From: Methyloversatilis universalis EHg5
GTDB lineage: Bacteria > Pseudomonadota > Gammaproteobacteria > Burkholderiales > Rhodocyclaceae
Length of the DNA: 64,000 bases
NCBI RefSeq assembly: GCF_000378945.1
Contig: NZ_KB900539.1
Span: 3,048,022-3,112,021 of the forward strand
Direction of reading: 5' to 3'
Every line of letters begins with the position of its first letter. The first letter of the stretch is position 1. The notes beneath the pieces were generated by a model. That model saw nothing but the letters and a program-made list of their open reading frames with translations, had not been told where the DNA came from and made no database searches. Of this stretch, positions 46,402-57,252 are shown in pieces. The position numbers were made by a program, and so were the translations under genes.

Positions 46402-47661
46402 ATGCATCTTTCCGAACTGAAAGCACTTCACGTCAGCCAGCTGCTCGAAATGGCCCAGTCCTTCGAGATCGAGGGCGCCAACCGGCTGCGCAAGCAGGAA
46501 CTCGTGTTCGCCATCCTGCGCAACCGGGCGAAGAAGGGTGAAAGCATTTTCGGCGATGGTGCGCTGGAAGTGCTGCCCGACGGCTTCGGCTTCCTGCGTT
46601 CGCCGGAAGCGAGCTATCTGGCCGGCACTGACGACATCTATGTGTCGCCCAGCCAGATCCGCCGCTTCAATCTGCATACCGGCGACACCATTGAAGGCGA
46701 AATCCGCACGCCGAAGGACGGCGAGCGCTATTTCGCGCTGGTGAAGGTCGATCGCATCAACAGCGAGCCGCCGGAAGCGACCAAGCACAAGATCCTGTTC
46801 GAGAACCTGACGCCGCTGCACCCGACCGAGCCGCTGAAGCTCGAGCGCGACATGCGCGGCGAAGAGAACACCACCTCGCGCGTGATCGACATGATTGCGC
46901 CGATCGGCAAGGGCCAGCGCGCACTGCTGGTGGCGCCGCCGAAGACCGGCAAGACGGTGATGATGCAGCACATCGCGCACGCCATCACCGTGAATCACCC
47001 GGAAGCGATGCTCATCGTGCTGCTGATCGACGAGCGCCCGGAAGAAGTGACCGAAATGCAGCGTTCGGTGAAGGGCGAAGTGGTTGCATCGACCTTCGAC
47101 GAACCGGCCACCCGCCACGTGCAGGTCGCCGAAATGGTGATCGAGAAGGCCAAGCGTCTGGTCGAGCACAAGAAGGACGTGATCATCCTGCTCGACTCGA
47201 TTACCCGCCTAGCCCGCGCCTACAACACGGTGCAGCCGGCTTCCGGCAAGGTGCTGACCGGCGGTGTGGACGCCAACGCGCTGCAGAAGCCGAAGCGCTT
47301 CTTCGGCGCCGCGCGCAACGTCGAGGAAGGCGGCAGCCTGACCATCATCGCCACCGCGCTGATCGAAACCGGCAGCCGCATGGACGACGTGATCTACGAA
47401 GAATTCAAGGGCACCGGCAATATGGAAATCCATCTTGACCGGCGCATGGCGGAAAAGCGCGTCTATCCGGCGATCAACGTAAACCGCTCCGGCACCCGCC
47501 GCGAAGAGCTGCTGCTGAAGCCGGAAATCCTGCAGAAGATCTGGATCCTGCGCAAACTGCTGTACAACATGGACGATCTGGAAGCGATCGAATTCCTGCT
47601 CGACAAGATCAAGGCCACCAAGAGCAACGGCGAATTCTTCGACGCGATGCGTCGAGGCTGA
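46402..47661 (+). CDS. rho: Transcription termination factor Rho
   Basis: Rho is the hexameric RNA helicase that ends transcription at untranslated RNA. The 419-residue protein has the N-terminal RNA-binding domain with [36 protein letters not shown], the Walker [12 protein letters not shown] near residue 180, Walker [17 protein letters not shown], and the R-loop [28 protein letters not shown]. Length and motifs are standard. It follows trxA by 90 bases and has its own intrinsic terminator. Confidence 0.98.
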   Translation: MHLSELKALHVSQLLEMAQSFEIEGANRLRKQELVFAILRNRAKKGESIFGDGALEVLPDGFGFLRSPEASYLAGTDDIYVSPSQIRRFNLHTGDTIEGEIRTPKDGERYFALVKVDRINSEPPEATKHKILFENLTPLHPTEPLKLERDMRGEENTTSRVIDMIAPIGKGQRALLVAPPKTGKTVMMQHIAHAITVNHPEAMLIVLLIDERPEEVTEMQRSVKGEVVASTFDEPATRHVQVAEMVIEKAKRLVEHKKDVIILLDSITRLARAYNTVQPASGKVLTGGVDANALQKPKRFFGAARNVEEGGSLTIIATALIETGSRMDDVIYEEFKGTGNMEIHLDRRMAEKRVYPAINVNRSGTRREELLLKPEILQKIWILRKLLYNMDDLEAIEFLLDKIKATKSNGEFFDAMRRG

Positions 47662-47686
47662 TACCCCTGCTCCTGCAGCCCTGAAA

Positions 47687-47719
47687 GAAAAACGCCGTAC
47701 ATTGCGGCGTTTTTCTTTT
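47687..47719. terminator. Intrinsic terminator after rho
   Basis: An 11-bp stem (47687-47697 with 47705-47715), 7-nt loop, T-rich after it, lies 26 bases past the rho stop. A-rich on the other arm, it may also end the convergent fdsR transcript. Confidence 0.92.
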
Positions 47720-47730
47720 GTACCGCCGTA

Positions 47731-48807
47731 TCAGGCGCGCAGCGCTTCCATCACCGACATCACCTCACCCGGCGTATTCAGCGCATAGCCGGGAAGCGCA
47801 TCGACCGCCGCCGCGAACTGCGGCGATTTCAGCGCCTCCAGCATGCGCTGCATCGACGGCAGTTCCAGCGTTTCCAGCCGGCAGGCGAGGAAGTAGTGCT
47901 CCTGCGCCACCGGCACGAAATCGAGCTTGAACTGGGTGGCGGCGGCTTCCACTCCGAAGCCGGTATCGGCCATGCCGCTGGCCACGTGAGCCGCCACCGC
48001 GGCGTGGGTGAATTCCACCGTTTCGTAGCCGCTGATCTGGTCCGGATCCATGGTCTGTTCGGCCAGCAGCAGATCGAGCAGCACCCGCGTGCCGGCGCTG
48101 GCCTGGCGATTGATGAAGCGCACGTCCGGCCGGGTCAGGTCCTGCAGCGACCGGATGCCCAGCGGATTGCCGGCCGCCACGAACAGGCCCTGGGTACGCG
48201 TGACCAGCCGGATCACCCGGTGTGCGCGCGGCTTCAGATAACGGTTCAGTCGCGCCGCCAGTTCCGGTGTCACCCGTCCGCTCGGCAGGTGAAAGCCGCA
48301 GAGGTCGCAGCTGCCGCGTGACATCGAAGCCAGCGCGTCGATGGAGCCGAGGTACTGCAGCTCCAGCCGTACCGCAGCCACCTTCTCCACCAGTTCGGGC
48401 AGCAGCGCGATCGCATAGCCGTGACTGGCGTGCAGCCGCAGGATGGGGTGGGTGTCCATCAGCGCGGCATTGATTTCGCGGTCGATCTCCACCGACAGGT
48501 TTTCCAGCTGCGGCGTCAGCCGCGCCTGTATGCGCTGGGCAGCCCAGGTCAGCTTCTCGCCCAGCGGCGTCAGTGCCGCCCCCTTGCCCTGCGACAGCTC
48601 CACCAGCGGCGTGCCGAAGAACGCCGACCAGGTGCGGATCAGGTTCCAGCAGTGGCGGTAGGAAAAGTCCACCTCGCGGGCTGCTTCGGTCAGTTTTCCG
48701 CTGCGCTGGACCGCGGCCAGCACCCGGAAAAGCAGTGGATCGATCTCGCGTCCCTCGGCGTTGCGGAAGCGCCACGCGGGCTCGATCTGGATGCGCATGT
48801 TAGGCAT
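47731..48807 (-). CDS. fdsR: ModE/LysR-like regulator of formate dehydrogenase
   Basis: The 358-residue protein has an N-terminal winged helix similar to ModE: LLFRVLAAVQRSGKLTEAAREVDFSYRHCWNLIRTW, then GAALTPLGEKL. The C-terminal half looks like a periplasmic-binding-protein-type sensor, with CGFHLPSGRVTPELAARLNRYL and RFINRQASAGTRVLLDLLLAEQTMDP. This architecture is known from FdsR of Cupriavidus, which controls fds genes in response to formate or molybdate state. It is divergent from fdsG across 131 bases, which supports the name. The upstream region is AT-rich and could hold its binding site, but no clear palindrome was picked. Confidence 0.8.
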   Translation of the reverse strand: MPNMRIQIEPAWRFRNAEGREIDPLLFRVLAAVQRSGKLTEAAREVDFSYRHCWNLIRTWSAFFGTPLVELSQGKGAALTPLGEKLTWAAQRIQARLTPQLENLSVEIDREINAALMDTHPILRLHASHGYAIALLPELVEKVAAVRLELQYLGSIDALASMSRGSCDLCGFHLPSGRVTPELAARLNRYLKPRAHRVIRLVTRTQGLFVAAGNPLGIRSLQDLTRPDVRFINRQASAGTRVLLDLLLAEQTMDPDQISGYETVEFTHAAVAAHVASGMADTGFGVEAAATQFKLDFVPVAQEHYFLACRLETLELPSMQRMLEALKSPQFAAAVDALPGYALNTPGEVMSVMEALRA

Positions 48808-48938
48808 TTGTTTTCATATCGTTAAAAGCAAAATCGGCTGCTAACCTGCAGTGCGAAGCCATTATTGGACATTGATGGTGGCCGTTTAGCAATTATGAAC
48901 AAGAGTTCCAATTAAGGGATTCGGAGGAGACATACGCC

Positions 48939-49423
48939 ATGTCATCGCACCACCCCGCCGCAGACGCGCTGCACCTGCAGTCCGTGGTTGACGCGCACGC
49001 CAGTCTGCCCGGCGCACTGCTGCCCATGCTGCACGCCATCCAGGACGAGTTCGGCCATGTGCCGGATCAGGCCGTTCCGGTCATCGCCCGCAGCCTCAAC
49101 CTTTCACGCGCCGAAGTGCATGGCGTGATCACCTTCTACCACCACTTCCGCAACCATGCGCCCGGTCGTCATGTGGTGCAGGTCTGCCGGGCGGAAGCCT
49201 GTCAGGCGGTCGGTGCGGTCGCGCTTGAAGCGCACGCGAAGAAATGCCTCGGCATCGACTTCCATGAAACCACCGCGGACGGCGCGGTGACGCTGGAGGC
49301 GGTGTACTGCCTCGGCAACTGTGCGGTCGGTCCGTCGCTGCGGATCGATGACGACATCGTCGGCCGCGTCACGCCGGAAGGTTTCGACGAAATCATCGCT
49401 GAACTGCGCGCGGAGGTGACCGC

Positions 49424-49427
<4 letters not shown>
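48939..49427 (+). CDS. fdsG: NAD-dependent formate dehydrogenase gamma subunit
   Basis: FdsG is homologous to NuoE and carries a [2Fe-2S] cluster between FdsB and FdsA. The 162-residue protein has ALLPMLHAIQDEFGHVP near residue 27, and the cluster Cys residues in VVQVCRAEACQAVGA and AVYCLGNCAVGPSL. The start ATG has GGAGGA 11-16 bases upstream and is the first gene of fdsGBACD. Its stop overlaps the fdsB start (ATGA at 49424-49427). Confidence 0.94.
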
Positions 49428-50974
<1,547 letters not shown>

Positions 50975-51000
50975 GCACGCGAGACTCCAGGAGAACTGCC

Positions 51001-53868
51001 ATGTCACTGCCCCGCAACACCGATTACGGCACGCCCGCGCGTGCGTCGGAAAAGGAAGTCACCCTCTCGATAGACGGCATCGAAGTGACGGTACCGGCCG
51101 GCACCTCGGTCATGCGTGCCGCGCAGGAATGCGACACCAGCATTCCGAAGCTGTGCGCCACCGACAGCCTCGAACCGTTCGGCTCCTGCCGCCTGTGCCT
51201 GGTCGAGATCGAAGGCCGCCGCGGCTATCCGGCGTCCTGTACCACTCTGGTCGAACCGGGCATGCAGGTGCGCACCCAGACGCCCAAGCTGGCGGACATC
51301 CGTCGCGGCGTGATGGAGCTCTACATTTCCGATCACCCGCTGGACTGCCTGACCTGCTCCGCCAATGGCAACTGCGAACTGCAGGACATGACCGGCGTGG
51401 TCGGCCTGCGCGAAGTGCGCTACGGTATGAAGGGCAAGAACCACTTCGACCTGCTGTCGGCGCTGAGCAAGGAGAAGGACGAATCCAACCCCTACTTCAG
51501 CTACGACCCGTCGAAGTGCATCGTGTGCAACCGCTGCGTGCGCGCCTGCGAAGAAACCCAGGGCACGTTCGCGCTCACCATTTCGGGCCGCGGTTTCGAC
51601 TCGCGTGTCAGCCCGGGTGAAAGCCAGCCCTTCATGGATTCGGAATGCGTGTCCTGCGGCGCCTGCGTACAGGCCTGCCCGACCGCGACGCTGATGGAAA
51701 AGGGCGTGATCGAACACGGTCAGGCCGAAAAGAAGGTCACCACCACCTGCGCCTACTGCGGCGTCGGCTGCTCCTTCGACGCCGAAGTGAAGGGCACAAC
51801 CGTGGTGCGCATGGTGCCAAGCAAGGACGGTGGCGCCAATCACGGCCACTCCTGCGTGAAGGGCCGCTTCGCCTTCGGCTATGCCACACACGCCGACCGC
51901 ATCACCACGCCGATGATCCGCAAGAGCATCGAGGACGCCTGGCAGCCGGTGAGCTGGGACGAAGCGATCAGCTACGCCGCGTCGGAATTCAAGCGCATCC
52001 AGGCCAAGCATGGCCGCGACTCGATCGGTGGCATCACCTCCAGCCGCTGCACCAATGAAGAAACCTATCTGGTGCAGAAGCTGGTGCGTGCCGCCTTCGG
52101 CAACAACAACGTCGACACCTGCGCCCGTGTGTGCCACTCGCCCACCGGTTACGGCCTGAAGCAGACGCTGGGCGAATCGGCCGGCACCCAGACCTTCGAC
52201 TCGGTGATGAAGGCCGACGTCATCATGGTGATGGGCGCCAACCCGACCGACGGCCACCCGGTGTTCGGTTCGCAGATGAAGCGCCGCCTGCGCGAGGGCG
52301 CCAAGCTCATCGTGGTCGACCCGCGCTCGATCGATCTGGTGCGCTCGCCGCACATCCAGGCCACGCATCACCTGAAGCTGAAGCCGGGCAGCAATGTGGC
52401 GATGATCACCTCGCTGGCCCACGTGGTCGTGACCGAAGGTCTGGTGCAGGAAGATTTCGTGCGCGAGCGCTGCGAATGGGCCTCGTTCGAACAGTGGCGC
52501 GATTTCGTGGCCAAGCCGGAGAACTCGCCGGAAGCGATGGAAATCCACACCGGCGTGCCGGCGGCCGAGGTGCGTGCCGCGGCGCGGCTGTTCGCCACCG
52601 GCGGCAACGCGGCCATCTACTACGGCCTCGGCGTGACCGAACACAGCCAGGGTTCGACCACCGTCATCGGCATCGCCAACATCGCGATGGCCACCGGCAA
52701 CATCGGCCGCGAGGGCGTGGGCGTGAATCCGCTGCGCGGCCAGAACAATGTGCAGGGCTCCTGCGACATGGGCAGCTTCCCGCATGAACTGCCGGGCTAC
52801 CGCCACGTGTCTGACGCCGCCACGCGCGCACTGTTCAAGGACGCCTGGGGCGTCGAACCGCAGCCGGAACCGGGCCTGCGCATCCCGAACATGTTCGAGG
52901 CGGCGATGGACGGCACCTTCCTCGGCCTGTACTGCGAAGGCGAGGACATCGTGCAGTCCGACCCGAACACGCAGCACGTCGAAGCGGCGCTGCGGGCGAT
53001 GGAGTGCGTGGTGGTGCAGGATCTGTTCCTGAACGAAACCGCGAAGTTCGCCCACGTGTTCCTGCCCGGCTCCAGCTTCCTGGAAAAGGACGGCACCTTC
53101 ACCAACGCCGAACGCCGCATTTCGCGCGTGCGCAAGGCGATGCCGCCGCTGGCCGGCAAGGCGGACTGGGAAGTCACCTGCCTGCTGTCGAATGCGCTCG
53201 GCTACCCGATGGACTACAAGGATCCGTCGGACATCATGGATGAGATCGCCCGTCTGACCCCGACCTTCCACGGCGTGAGCTACGAGCGGCTGGACGAACT
53301 GGGCAGCATCCAGTGGCCCTGCAACGAGGACGCGCCGGAAGGCACGCCCATCATGCACATCGAACAGTTCGTGCGCGGCAAGGGCCGCTTCATGCTGACC
53401 GAGTACGTGCCGACCGAAGAGCGCACTTCGTCGCGCTTCCCGCTCATCCTCACCACCGGCCGCATCCTGTCGCAGTACAACGTGGGTGCGCAGACCCGCC
53501 GCACACCGAACTCGATGTGGCACGACGAGGACCGGCTGGAAATCCACCCGACCGACGCCGAATCGCGCGGCATCAATGAAGGCGACTGGGTGGGCATCAC
53601 CTCGCGTGCCGGCGAAACCGTGCTGCGCGCGGTGGTGTCCGAGCGCATGCAACCGGGCGTGGTCTACACCACCTTCCACTTCCCGGAATCGGGCGCCAAC
53701 GTGATCACCACCGACAATTCGGACTGGGCGACCAACTGCCCGGAATACAAGGTGACCGCGGTGCAGGTGACCCGCGTGACCCAGCCGTCGGAATGGCAGC
53801 AGCGCTATCGCGATTTCTCGCGCCAGCAGCTCGACCTGCTGCCCAAGACGCGGCGCGAGAAGGTGTGA
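51001..53868 (+). CDS. fdsA: NAD-dependent formate dehydrogenase alpha (molybdenum) subunit
   Basis: FdsA holds the bis-MGD molybdenum site that oxidises formate to CO2. The 955-residue protein starts with a [2Fe-2S] domain (ligands C52, C63, C66 and C80) and a second Cys-rich block, LTCSANGNCELQDM. Two [4Fe-4S] clusters follow in CIVCNRCVRACEE and CVSCGACVQACPT, then the catalytic domain cluster TCAYCGVGCSFD. The molybdenum-ligating C378 is followed by the catalytic H379 in RVCHSPTGYGL. It is a complete enzyme. The stop overlaps the fdhD-type start. Confidence 0.97.
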   Translation: MSLPRNTDYGTPARASEKEVTLSIDGIEVTVPAGTSVMRAAQECDTSIPKLCATDSLEPFGSCRLCLVEIEGRRGYPASCTTLVEPGMQVRTQTPKLADIRRGVMELYISDHPLDCLTCSANGNCELQDMTGVVGLREVRYGMKGKNHFDLLSALSKEKDESNPYFSYDPSKCIVCNRCVRACEETQGTFALTISGRGFDSRVSPGESQPFMDSECVSCGACVQACPTATLMEKGVIEHGQAEKKVTTTCAYCGVGCSFDAEVKGTTVVRMVPSKDGGANHGHSCVKGRFAFGYATHADRITTPMIRKSIEDAWQPVSWDEAISYAASEFKRIQAKHGRDSIGGITSSRCTNEETYLVQKLVRAAFGNNNVDTCARVCHSPTGYGLKQTLGESAGTQTFDSVMKADVIMVMGANPTDGHPVFGSQMKRRLREGAKLIVVDPRSIDLVRSPHIQATHHLKLKPGSNVAMITSLAHVVVTEGLVQEDFVRERCEWASFEQWRDFVAKPENSPEAMEIHTGVPAAEVRAAARLFATGGNAAIYYGLGVTEHSQGSTTVIGIANIAMATGNIGREGVGVNPLRGQNNVQGSCDMGSFPHELPGYRHVSDAATRALFKDAWGVEPQPEPGLRIPNMFEAAMDGTFLGLYCEGEDIVQSDPNTQHVEAALRAMECVVVQDLFLNETAKFAHVFLPGSSFLEKDGTFTNAERRISRVRKAMPPLAGKADWEVTCLLSNALGYPMDYKDPSDIMDEIARLTPTFHGVSYERLDELGSIQWPCNEDAPEGTPIMHIEQFVRGKGRFMLTEYVPTEERTSSRFPLILTTGRILSQYNVGAQTRRTPNSMWHDEDRLEIHPTDAESRGINEGDWVGITSRAGETVLRAVVSERMQPGVVYTTFHFPESGANVITTDNSDWATNCPEYKVTAVQVTRVTQPSEWQQRYRDFSRQQLDLLPKTRREKV

Positions 53869-54734
53869 GCGGGTACGCCGTGGCCGACGCCGCAACCGTG
53901 AGCGCCGACGCCGTCCCGGCCTGCAGCACGCCGGGGCCGGCGTTCGATCACCCGGCGCAGAGCCTGCGCCCGGTCACGCGGACGCGCGACGGCGAACGCC
54001 AGTCCTCGCTCGAATGCGTGGCCGAAGAGGTGCCGGTGGCCATGGTGTACAACGGCATTTCGCACGCGGTCATGCTGGCCACGCCGGCCGACCTCGAAGA
54101 CTTCGGTCTGGGCTTCAGCCTGTCGGAAGGCATCGTGCGCCGGCGCGCCGAAGTGCTGGACATCGAGGTGGCCGGCCATGAGGCCGGCATCGAAGTGCGG
54201 CTGCAGGTATCCAACCGTGCCTTCGAGGCGCTGAAACTGCGGCGGCGCACGCTGGCCGGCCGCACCGGCTGCGGCCTGTGCGGTGTCGACAGCCTGGCCC
54301 AGGTGGCGCGCGAAGTGACACCGGTGAGCGCCCGGCCGCAGGTGAGCGACGCGGCGATACACCGCGCCTTCGCCCACCTGTCCGACGCGCAGCCGCTGCA
54401 CCGGCTGACCGGCTCGGTACACGCCGCCGGCTGGGCCGCGGAAGACGGCACGCTGCTGTGGGTGCGCGAAGACGTGGGCCGGCACAACGCGCTGGACAAG
54501 CTGATCGGCGCGCTCGCCCGGGCCGGACACGATCCGGCGCACGGCTTCGCGGTGGTCACCAGCCGCGCCAGTTATGAAATGGTGCAGAAGCTGGCCAGTT
54601 TCGGCGGCGGACTGCTGGCCGCCATTTCGGCGCCGACAGGCCTGGCCATCGACCTCGCCGCACGCGCCGGCATCACGCTGTGCGGCTTCGTACGCAACGG
54701 CCAGAAGGCCGTCTACACAGAACCCAAAGACTGA
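53865..54734 (+). CDS. fdsC: Formate dehydrogenase sulfurtransferase FdsC (FdhD family)
   Basis: FdhD-family proteins carry sulfur to the molybdenum cofactor and deliver it to the apo-enzyme. The protein has 289 residues from GTG 53865, which overlaps the fdsA stop (GTGTGA); a second GTG at 53880 is an alternative, and a much longer open frame reads back into fdsA. Conserved features are VAMVYNGISHAVMLATPADLEDFGLGFSLSEGIV, the Cys motif GCGLCGVDSL near residue 140, and REDVGRHNALDKLIG. Its location inside fdsGBACD supports the FdsC name. Confidence 0.93.
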   Translation: MSGYAVADAATVSADAVPACSTPGPAFDHPAQSLRPVTRTRDGERQSSLECVAEEVPVAMVYNGISHAVMLATPADLEDFGLGFSLSEGIVRRRAEVLDIEVAGHEAGIEVRLQVSNRAFEALKLRRRTLAGRTGCGLCGVDSLAQVAREVTPVSARPQVSDAAIHRAFAHLSDAQPLHRLTGSVHAAGWAAEDGTLLWVREDVGRHNALDKLIGALARAGHDPAHGFAVVTSRASYEMVQKLASFGGGLLAAISAPTGLAIDLAARAGITLCGFVRNGQKAVYTEPKD

Positions 54735-54745
54735 ACGGAATCACG

Positions 54746-54976
54746 ATGGACATCCACAACCTCGTCAAGATGGCCAACCAGATCGGCCAGTTCTTCCACA
54801 GCTATCCGGATCACGAAGAAGCGGTGACCGAAGTGGCCGCCCACATCCGCCGTTTCTGGGAACCTCGCATGCGGCGTGCGATCATCGGTCACATGAACCA
54901 GGGCGGCGACACCGGTCTGCTGCCGCTGGTGACCGAGGCGCTGCAACGTCTGCAGGACGCCGAAACCCCTGCCTGA
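54746..54976 (+). CDS. fdsD: Formate dehydrogenase delta subunit
   Basis: FdsD is a small protein needed for an active Fds complex. The 76-residue protein contains MANQIGQFFHSYPDHEEAVTEVAAHIRRFWEPRMR, the conserved FdsD segment. ATG 54746 lies 11 bases after the fdsC stop. It is the last subunit gene of fdsGBACD and is followed 30 bases later by an isochorismatase-like gene with its own ribosome site. Confidence 0.92.
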   Translation: MDIHNLVKMANQIGQFFHSYPDHEEAVTEVAAHIRRFWEPRMRRAIIGHMNQGGDTGLLPLVTEALQRLQDAETPA

Positions 54977-55006
54977 AGAAGCAAAGAACCGAAAGGACAG
55001 AAACCG

Positions 55007-55606
55007 ATGACCGCTCCGACCACTTTGCGCGACCTGATGGGCCTGGGCCACCAGCCCGGCACCCTGCAGGACGCCGCACTGGTGCTGATCGACTGCCAGA
55101 ACACCTATCGCGAAGGCATCATGCAGCTGACCGGCGTCGAGCCGGCGCTGAAGGAAGCGCGCCGTGTGCTCGACCGCGCCCGTGCGCTCGGCCGCCCGGT
55201 CATCCACATCCAGCACGACGCCGGCCCGGGCACGCCGTATGACGTGCGCGCCGACATCGGCCGGATCGCCGACATCGTCGCGCCGCAGGACGGCGAAACC
55301 GTCATCACCAAGGCTTACCCGAACAGCTTCGTGCAGACGCCGCTGGACGACGAACTGAAGCGGCTGGGCGTGAAGAATCTGGTGCTGGTCGGTTTCATGA
55401 CCCATATGTGCGTGAACTCGACCGCGCGCGGCGCCTTCAACCTCGGCTACGCGCCCACCGTGGTCGCCTCCGCCACCGCAACCCGCGACCTGCCGCTGCC
55501 CGATGGCAGCGTGGTGCGCGCCGACGCGCTGCAGCCGGCCAGCATCGCCACCATGCGCGACCTGTTCGCGGCGATTGCGCCGACCGCTGACGCGGTGCTC
55601 GGCTGA
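55007..55606 (+). CDS. Isochorismatase-like cysteine hydrolase
   Basis: The 199-residue protein belongs to the isochorismatase-like cysteine hydrolase superfamily (nicotinamidases, N-carbamoyl hydrolases and relatives). The triad is visible: Asp in VLIDCQNTYREG, Lys in ETVITKAYPNSFVQT, and the nucleophile Cys in LVGFMTHMCVNSTARGAFNLGY. It sits 30 bases behind fdsD with a good AAGGA ribosome site and before a strong terminator, so it is part of the fds transcript. The substrate is unknown; no link to formate is established. Confidence 0.85.
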   Translation: MTAPTTLRDLMGLGHQPGTLQDAALVLIDCQNTYREGIMQLTGVEPALKEARRVLDRARALGRPVIHIQHDAGPGTPYDVRADIGRIADIVAPQDGETVITKAYPNSFVQTPLDDELKRLGVKNLVLVGFMTHMCVNSTARGAFNLGYAPTVVASATATRDLPLPDGSVVRADALQPASIATMRDLFAAIAPTADAVLG

Positions 55607-55626
55607 CCGCCCCCGCTTCGCAAAAC

Positions 55627-55655
55627 AACGGCCGGCCCTTGCCGGCCGTTTTCAT
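55627..55655 (+). terminator. Intrinsic terminator of the fds operon
   Basis: A perfect 10-bp GC-rich stem (55627-55636 with 55641-55650), CCTT loop, then TT-CATT, 21 bases past the last stop. It separates the fds operon from modA. Confidence 0.9.
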
Positions 55656-55785
55656 TGGCGGGTCCACCGCGCCCCGTCGCCGCTGCACGCCCGCCCTCAG
55701 CACCGGCATCCGGCTCACTGCTTCATATTTGAATGCGGCGGCTTTGGCCCTACCATCCTGTATTCAATAAAACACAGGAATAGCC

Positions 55786-56544
55786 ATGAAGTTCGCCCGC
55801 CTGCTGTCCGCCCTGTTGCTGTTCTGCCTGCACGCCGGCATCGCCCGCGCCGATACGCTGGTGGTGTTCGCCGCCGCCAGTCTGACCAATGCACTGCAGG
55901 ACATCGGCAAGGATTTCGAAACGAAATCCGGCCACACGGTGAAGTTCTCGTTCGCCGCCTCGTCCACACTGGCCAAGCAGATCGAAGCGGGCGCACAGGC
56001 GCAGGTCTTCCTGTCGGCCGACGAACAGTGGATGAACTATCTGGCCGAACGCAAGCTCATCGTGCCGGCCACCCGCGTCGATCTGCTGGGCAACAGTCTG
56101 GTGCTGGTCACGCCGGCCGACAGCCGGGCCACGGTGACGCTGAAGCCCGGCTTCGACCTCGCCGGCCTGCTCGGCGACGGCCGGCTGGCCACCGGCGACC
56201 CGGCCCACGTGCCGGTCGGCAAGTATGCGAAAGACGCACTGACCCACCTCGGCGTCTGGGCGGTGGCCGAACCGAAACTGGTGCGCGCGGATTCGGTCAG
56301 GGCCGCGCTGGTGCTGGTCGAGCGCGGCGAAGTGCCGGCCGGCATCGTGTATGCAACCGACGCTGCGGTGACACCCAAGGTGCGCATCGCCGCCACCTTC
56401 CCGGCTGACAGCCATGCGCCGATCACCTATCCTGCGGCACTCGTCGCCGGGCAGGACACGCCGGCCGCGCGCGCCTTCATTGATGCGCTGCGCGGCAGCC
56501 AGGCCGCCGCGGTATTCAAGCGCTACGGCTTCAGCATCAAGTAA
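55786..56544 (+). CDS. modA: Molybdate ABC transporter substrate-binding protein
   Basis: ModA captures molybdate in the periplasm. The 252-residue protein has a signal peptide (residues 1-22, ending GIARA), then DTLVVFAAASLTNALQDIGKDFE and VKFSFAASSTLAKQIEAGAQAQVFLSADEQWM, the classic ModA binding segments. It is the first gene of modABC, 180 bases after the fds operon. Molybdate is required for the FdsA cofactor, which gives a functional reason for the neighbourhood. Confidence 0.96.
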   Translation: MKFARLLSALLLFCLHAGIARADTLVVFAAASLTNALQDIGKDFETKSGHTVKFSFAASSTLAKQIEAGAQAQVFLSADEQWMNYLAERKLIVPATRVDLLGNSLVLVTPADSRATVTLKPGFDLAGLLGDGRLATGDPAHVPVGKYAKDALTHLGVWAVAEPKLVRADSVRAALVLVERGEVPAGIVYATDAAVTPKVRIAATFPADSHAPITYPAALVAGQDTPAARAFIDALRGSQAAAVFKRYGFSIK

Positions 56545-56556
56545 AAACGGGAACAG

Positions 56557-57243
56557 ATGGGCGGAATCGAATGGGATGCGCTGCTGCTCAGCCTGAAGGT
56601 GGGTGCGGCCAGCACCGCGCTGTGCCTGCCTTTTGCCATCGGCGTGGCCTGGCTGCTGTCGCGCAGCCGGCTGCCCGGCCGCGCGTTGCTCGACGGCATC
56701 GTGCATGCGCCGCTGGTGCTACCGCCGGTGGTGATCGGCTACCTGCTGCTCATTTCGCTCGGCACCCGCGCGCCGCTCGGCGCCTGGCTCAAATCCACCT
56801 TCGGCATCCAGCTCATCTTCACCACTGAAGGTGTGGTGGTGGCCGCCGCGGTGATGGCCTTTCCGCTGATGGTGCGCGCGATACGCCTGTCGCTGGACAG
56901 CGTGGACCGCGGCCTCGAACTGGCCGCCCGCACGCTGGGCGCCAGCCGGCTGGACGTGCTGTTCAGCGTCACGCTGCCGCTCATGCTGCCGGGCATCCTG
57001 TCCGGCGCGATGATGGCGTTCGCCGCCAGCCTGGGCGAATTCGGCGCCACCATCACCTTCGCGTCCAATATCGAGGGCGAAACCCGCACGCTGCCGCTGG
57101 CCATCTACACCGCCACCCAGACGCCGGACGGCGACGCCATCGCGCTGCGTCTGGTCGGCCTGTCGATGGCACTGGCGGTGGCCGCGATCACGCTGTCCGA
57201 ATGGCTGCACCGGCGCACCCAGCGCTGGCTGGGCCGGCACTGA
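56557..57243 (+). CDS. modB: Molybdate ABC transporter permease
   Basis: ModB is the membrane channel of the molybdate importer. The 228-residue protein has about five or six hydrophobic segments and the ABC-permease EAA-like loop ELAARTLGASRLDVLFSVTLPLMLPGILSG, followed by AFAASLGEFGATITFA. The start ATG lies 12 bases after modA. Length and motifs are typical; the gene ends ten bases before modC. Confidence 0.96.
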   Translation: MGGIEWDALLLSLKVGAASTALCLPFAIGVAWLLSRSRLPGRALLDGIVHAPLVLPPVVIGYLLLISLGTRAPLGAWLKSTFGIQLIFTTEGVVVAAAVMAFPLMVRAIRLSLDSVDRGLELAARTLGASRLDVLFSVTLPLMLPGILSGAMMAFAASLGEFGATITFASNIEGETRTLPLAIYTATQTPDGDAIALRLVGLSMALAVAAITLSEWLHRRTQRWLGRH

Positions 57244-57252
57244 GCGCGCCCC

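Noticed and set aside
55722..55733. TTCATATTTGAA before modA as a ModE site
   Set aside because: It is a short 4-4-4 palindrome and does not resemble the known ModE consensus.
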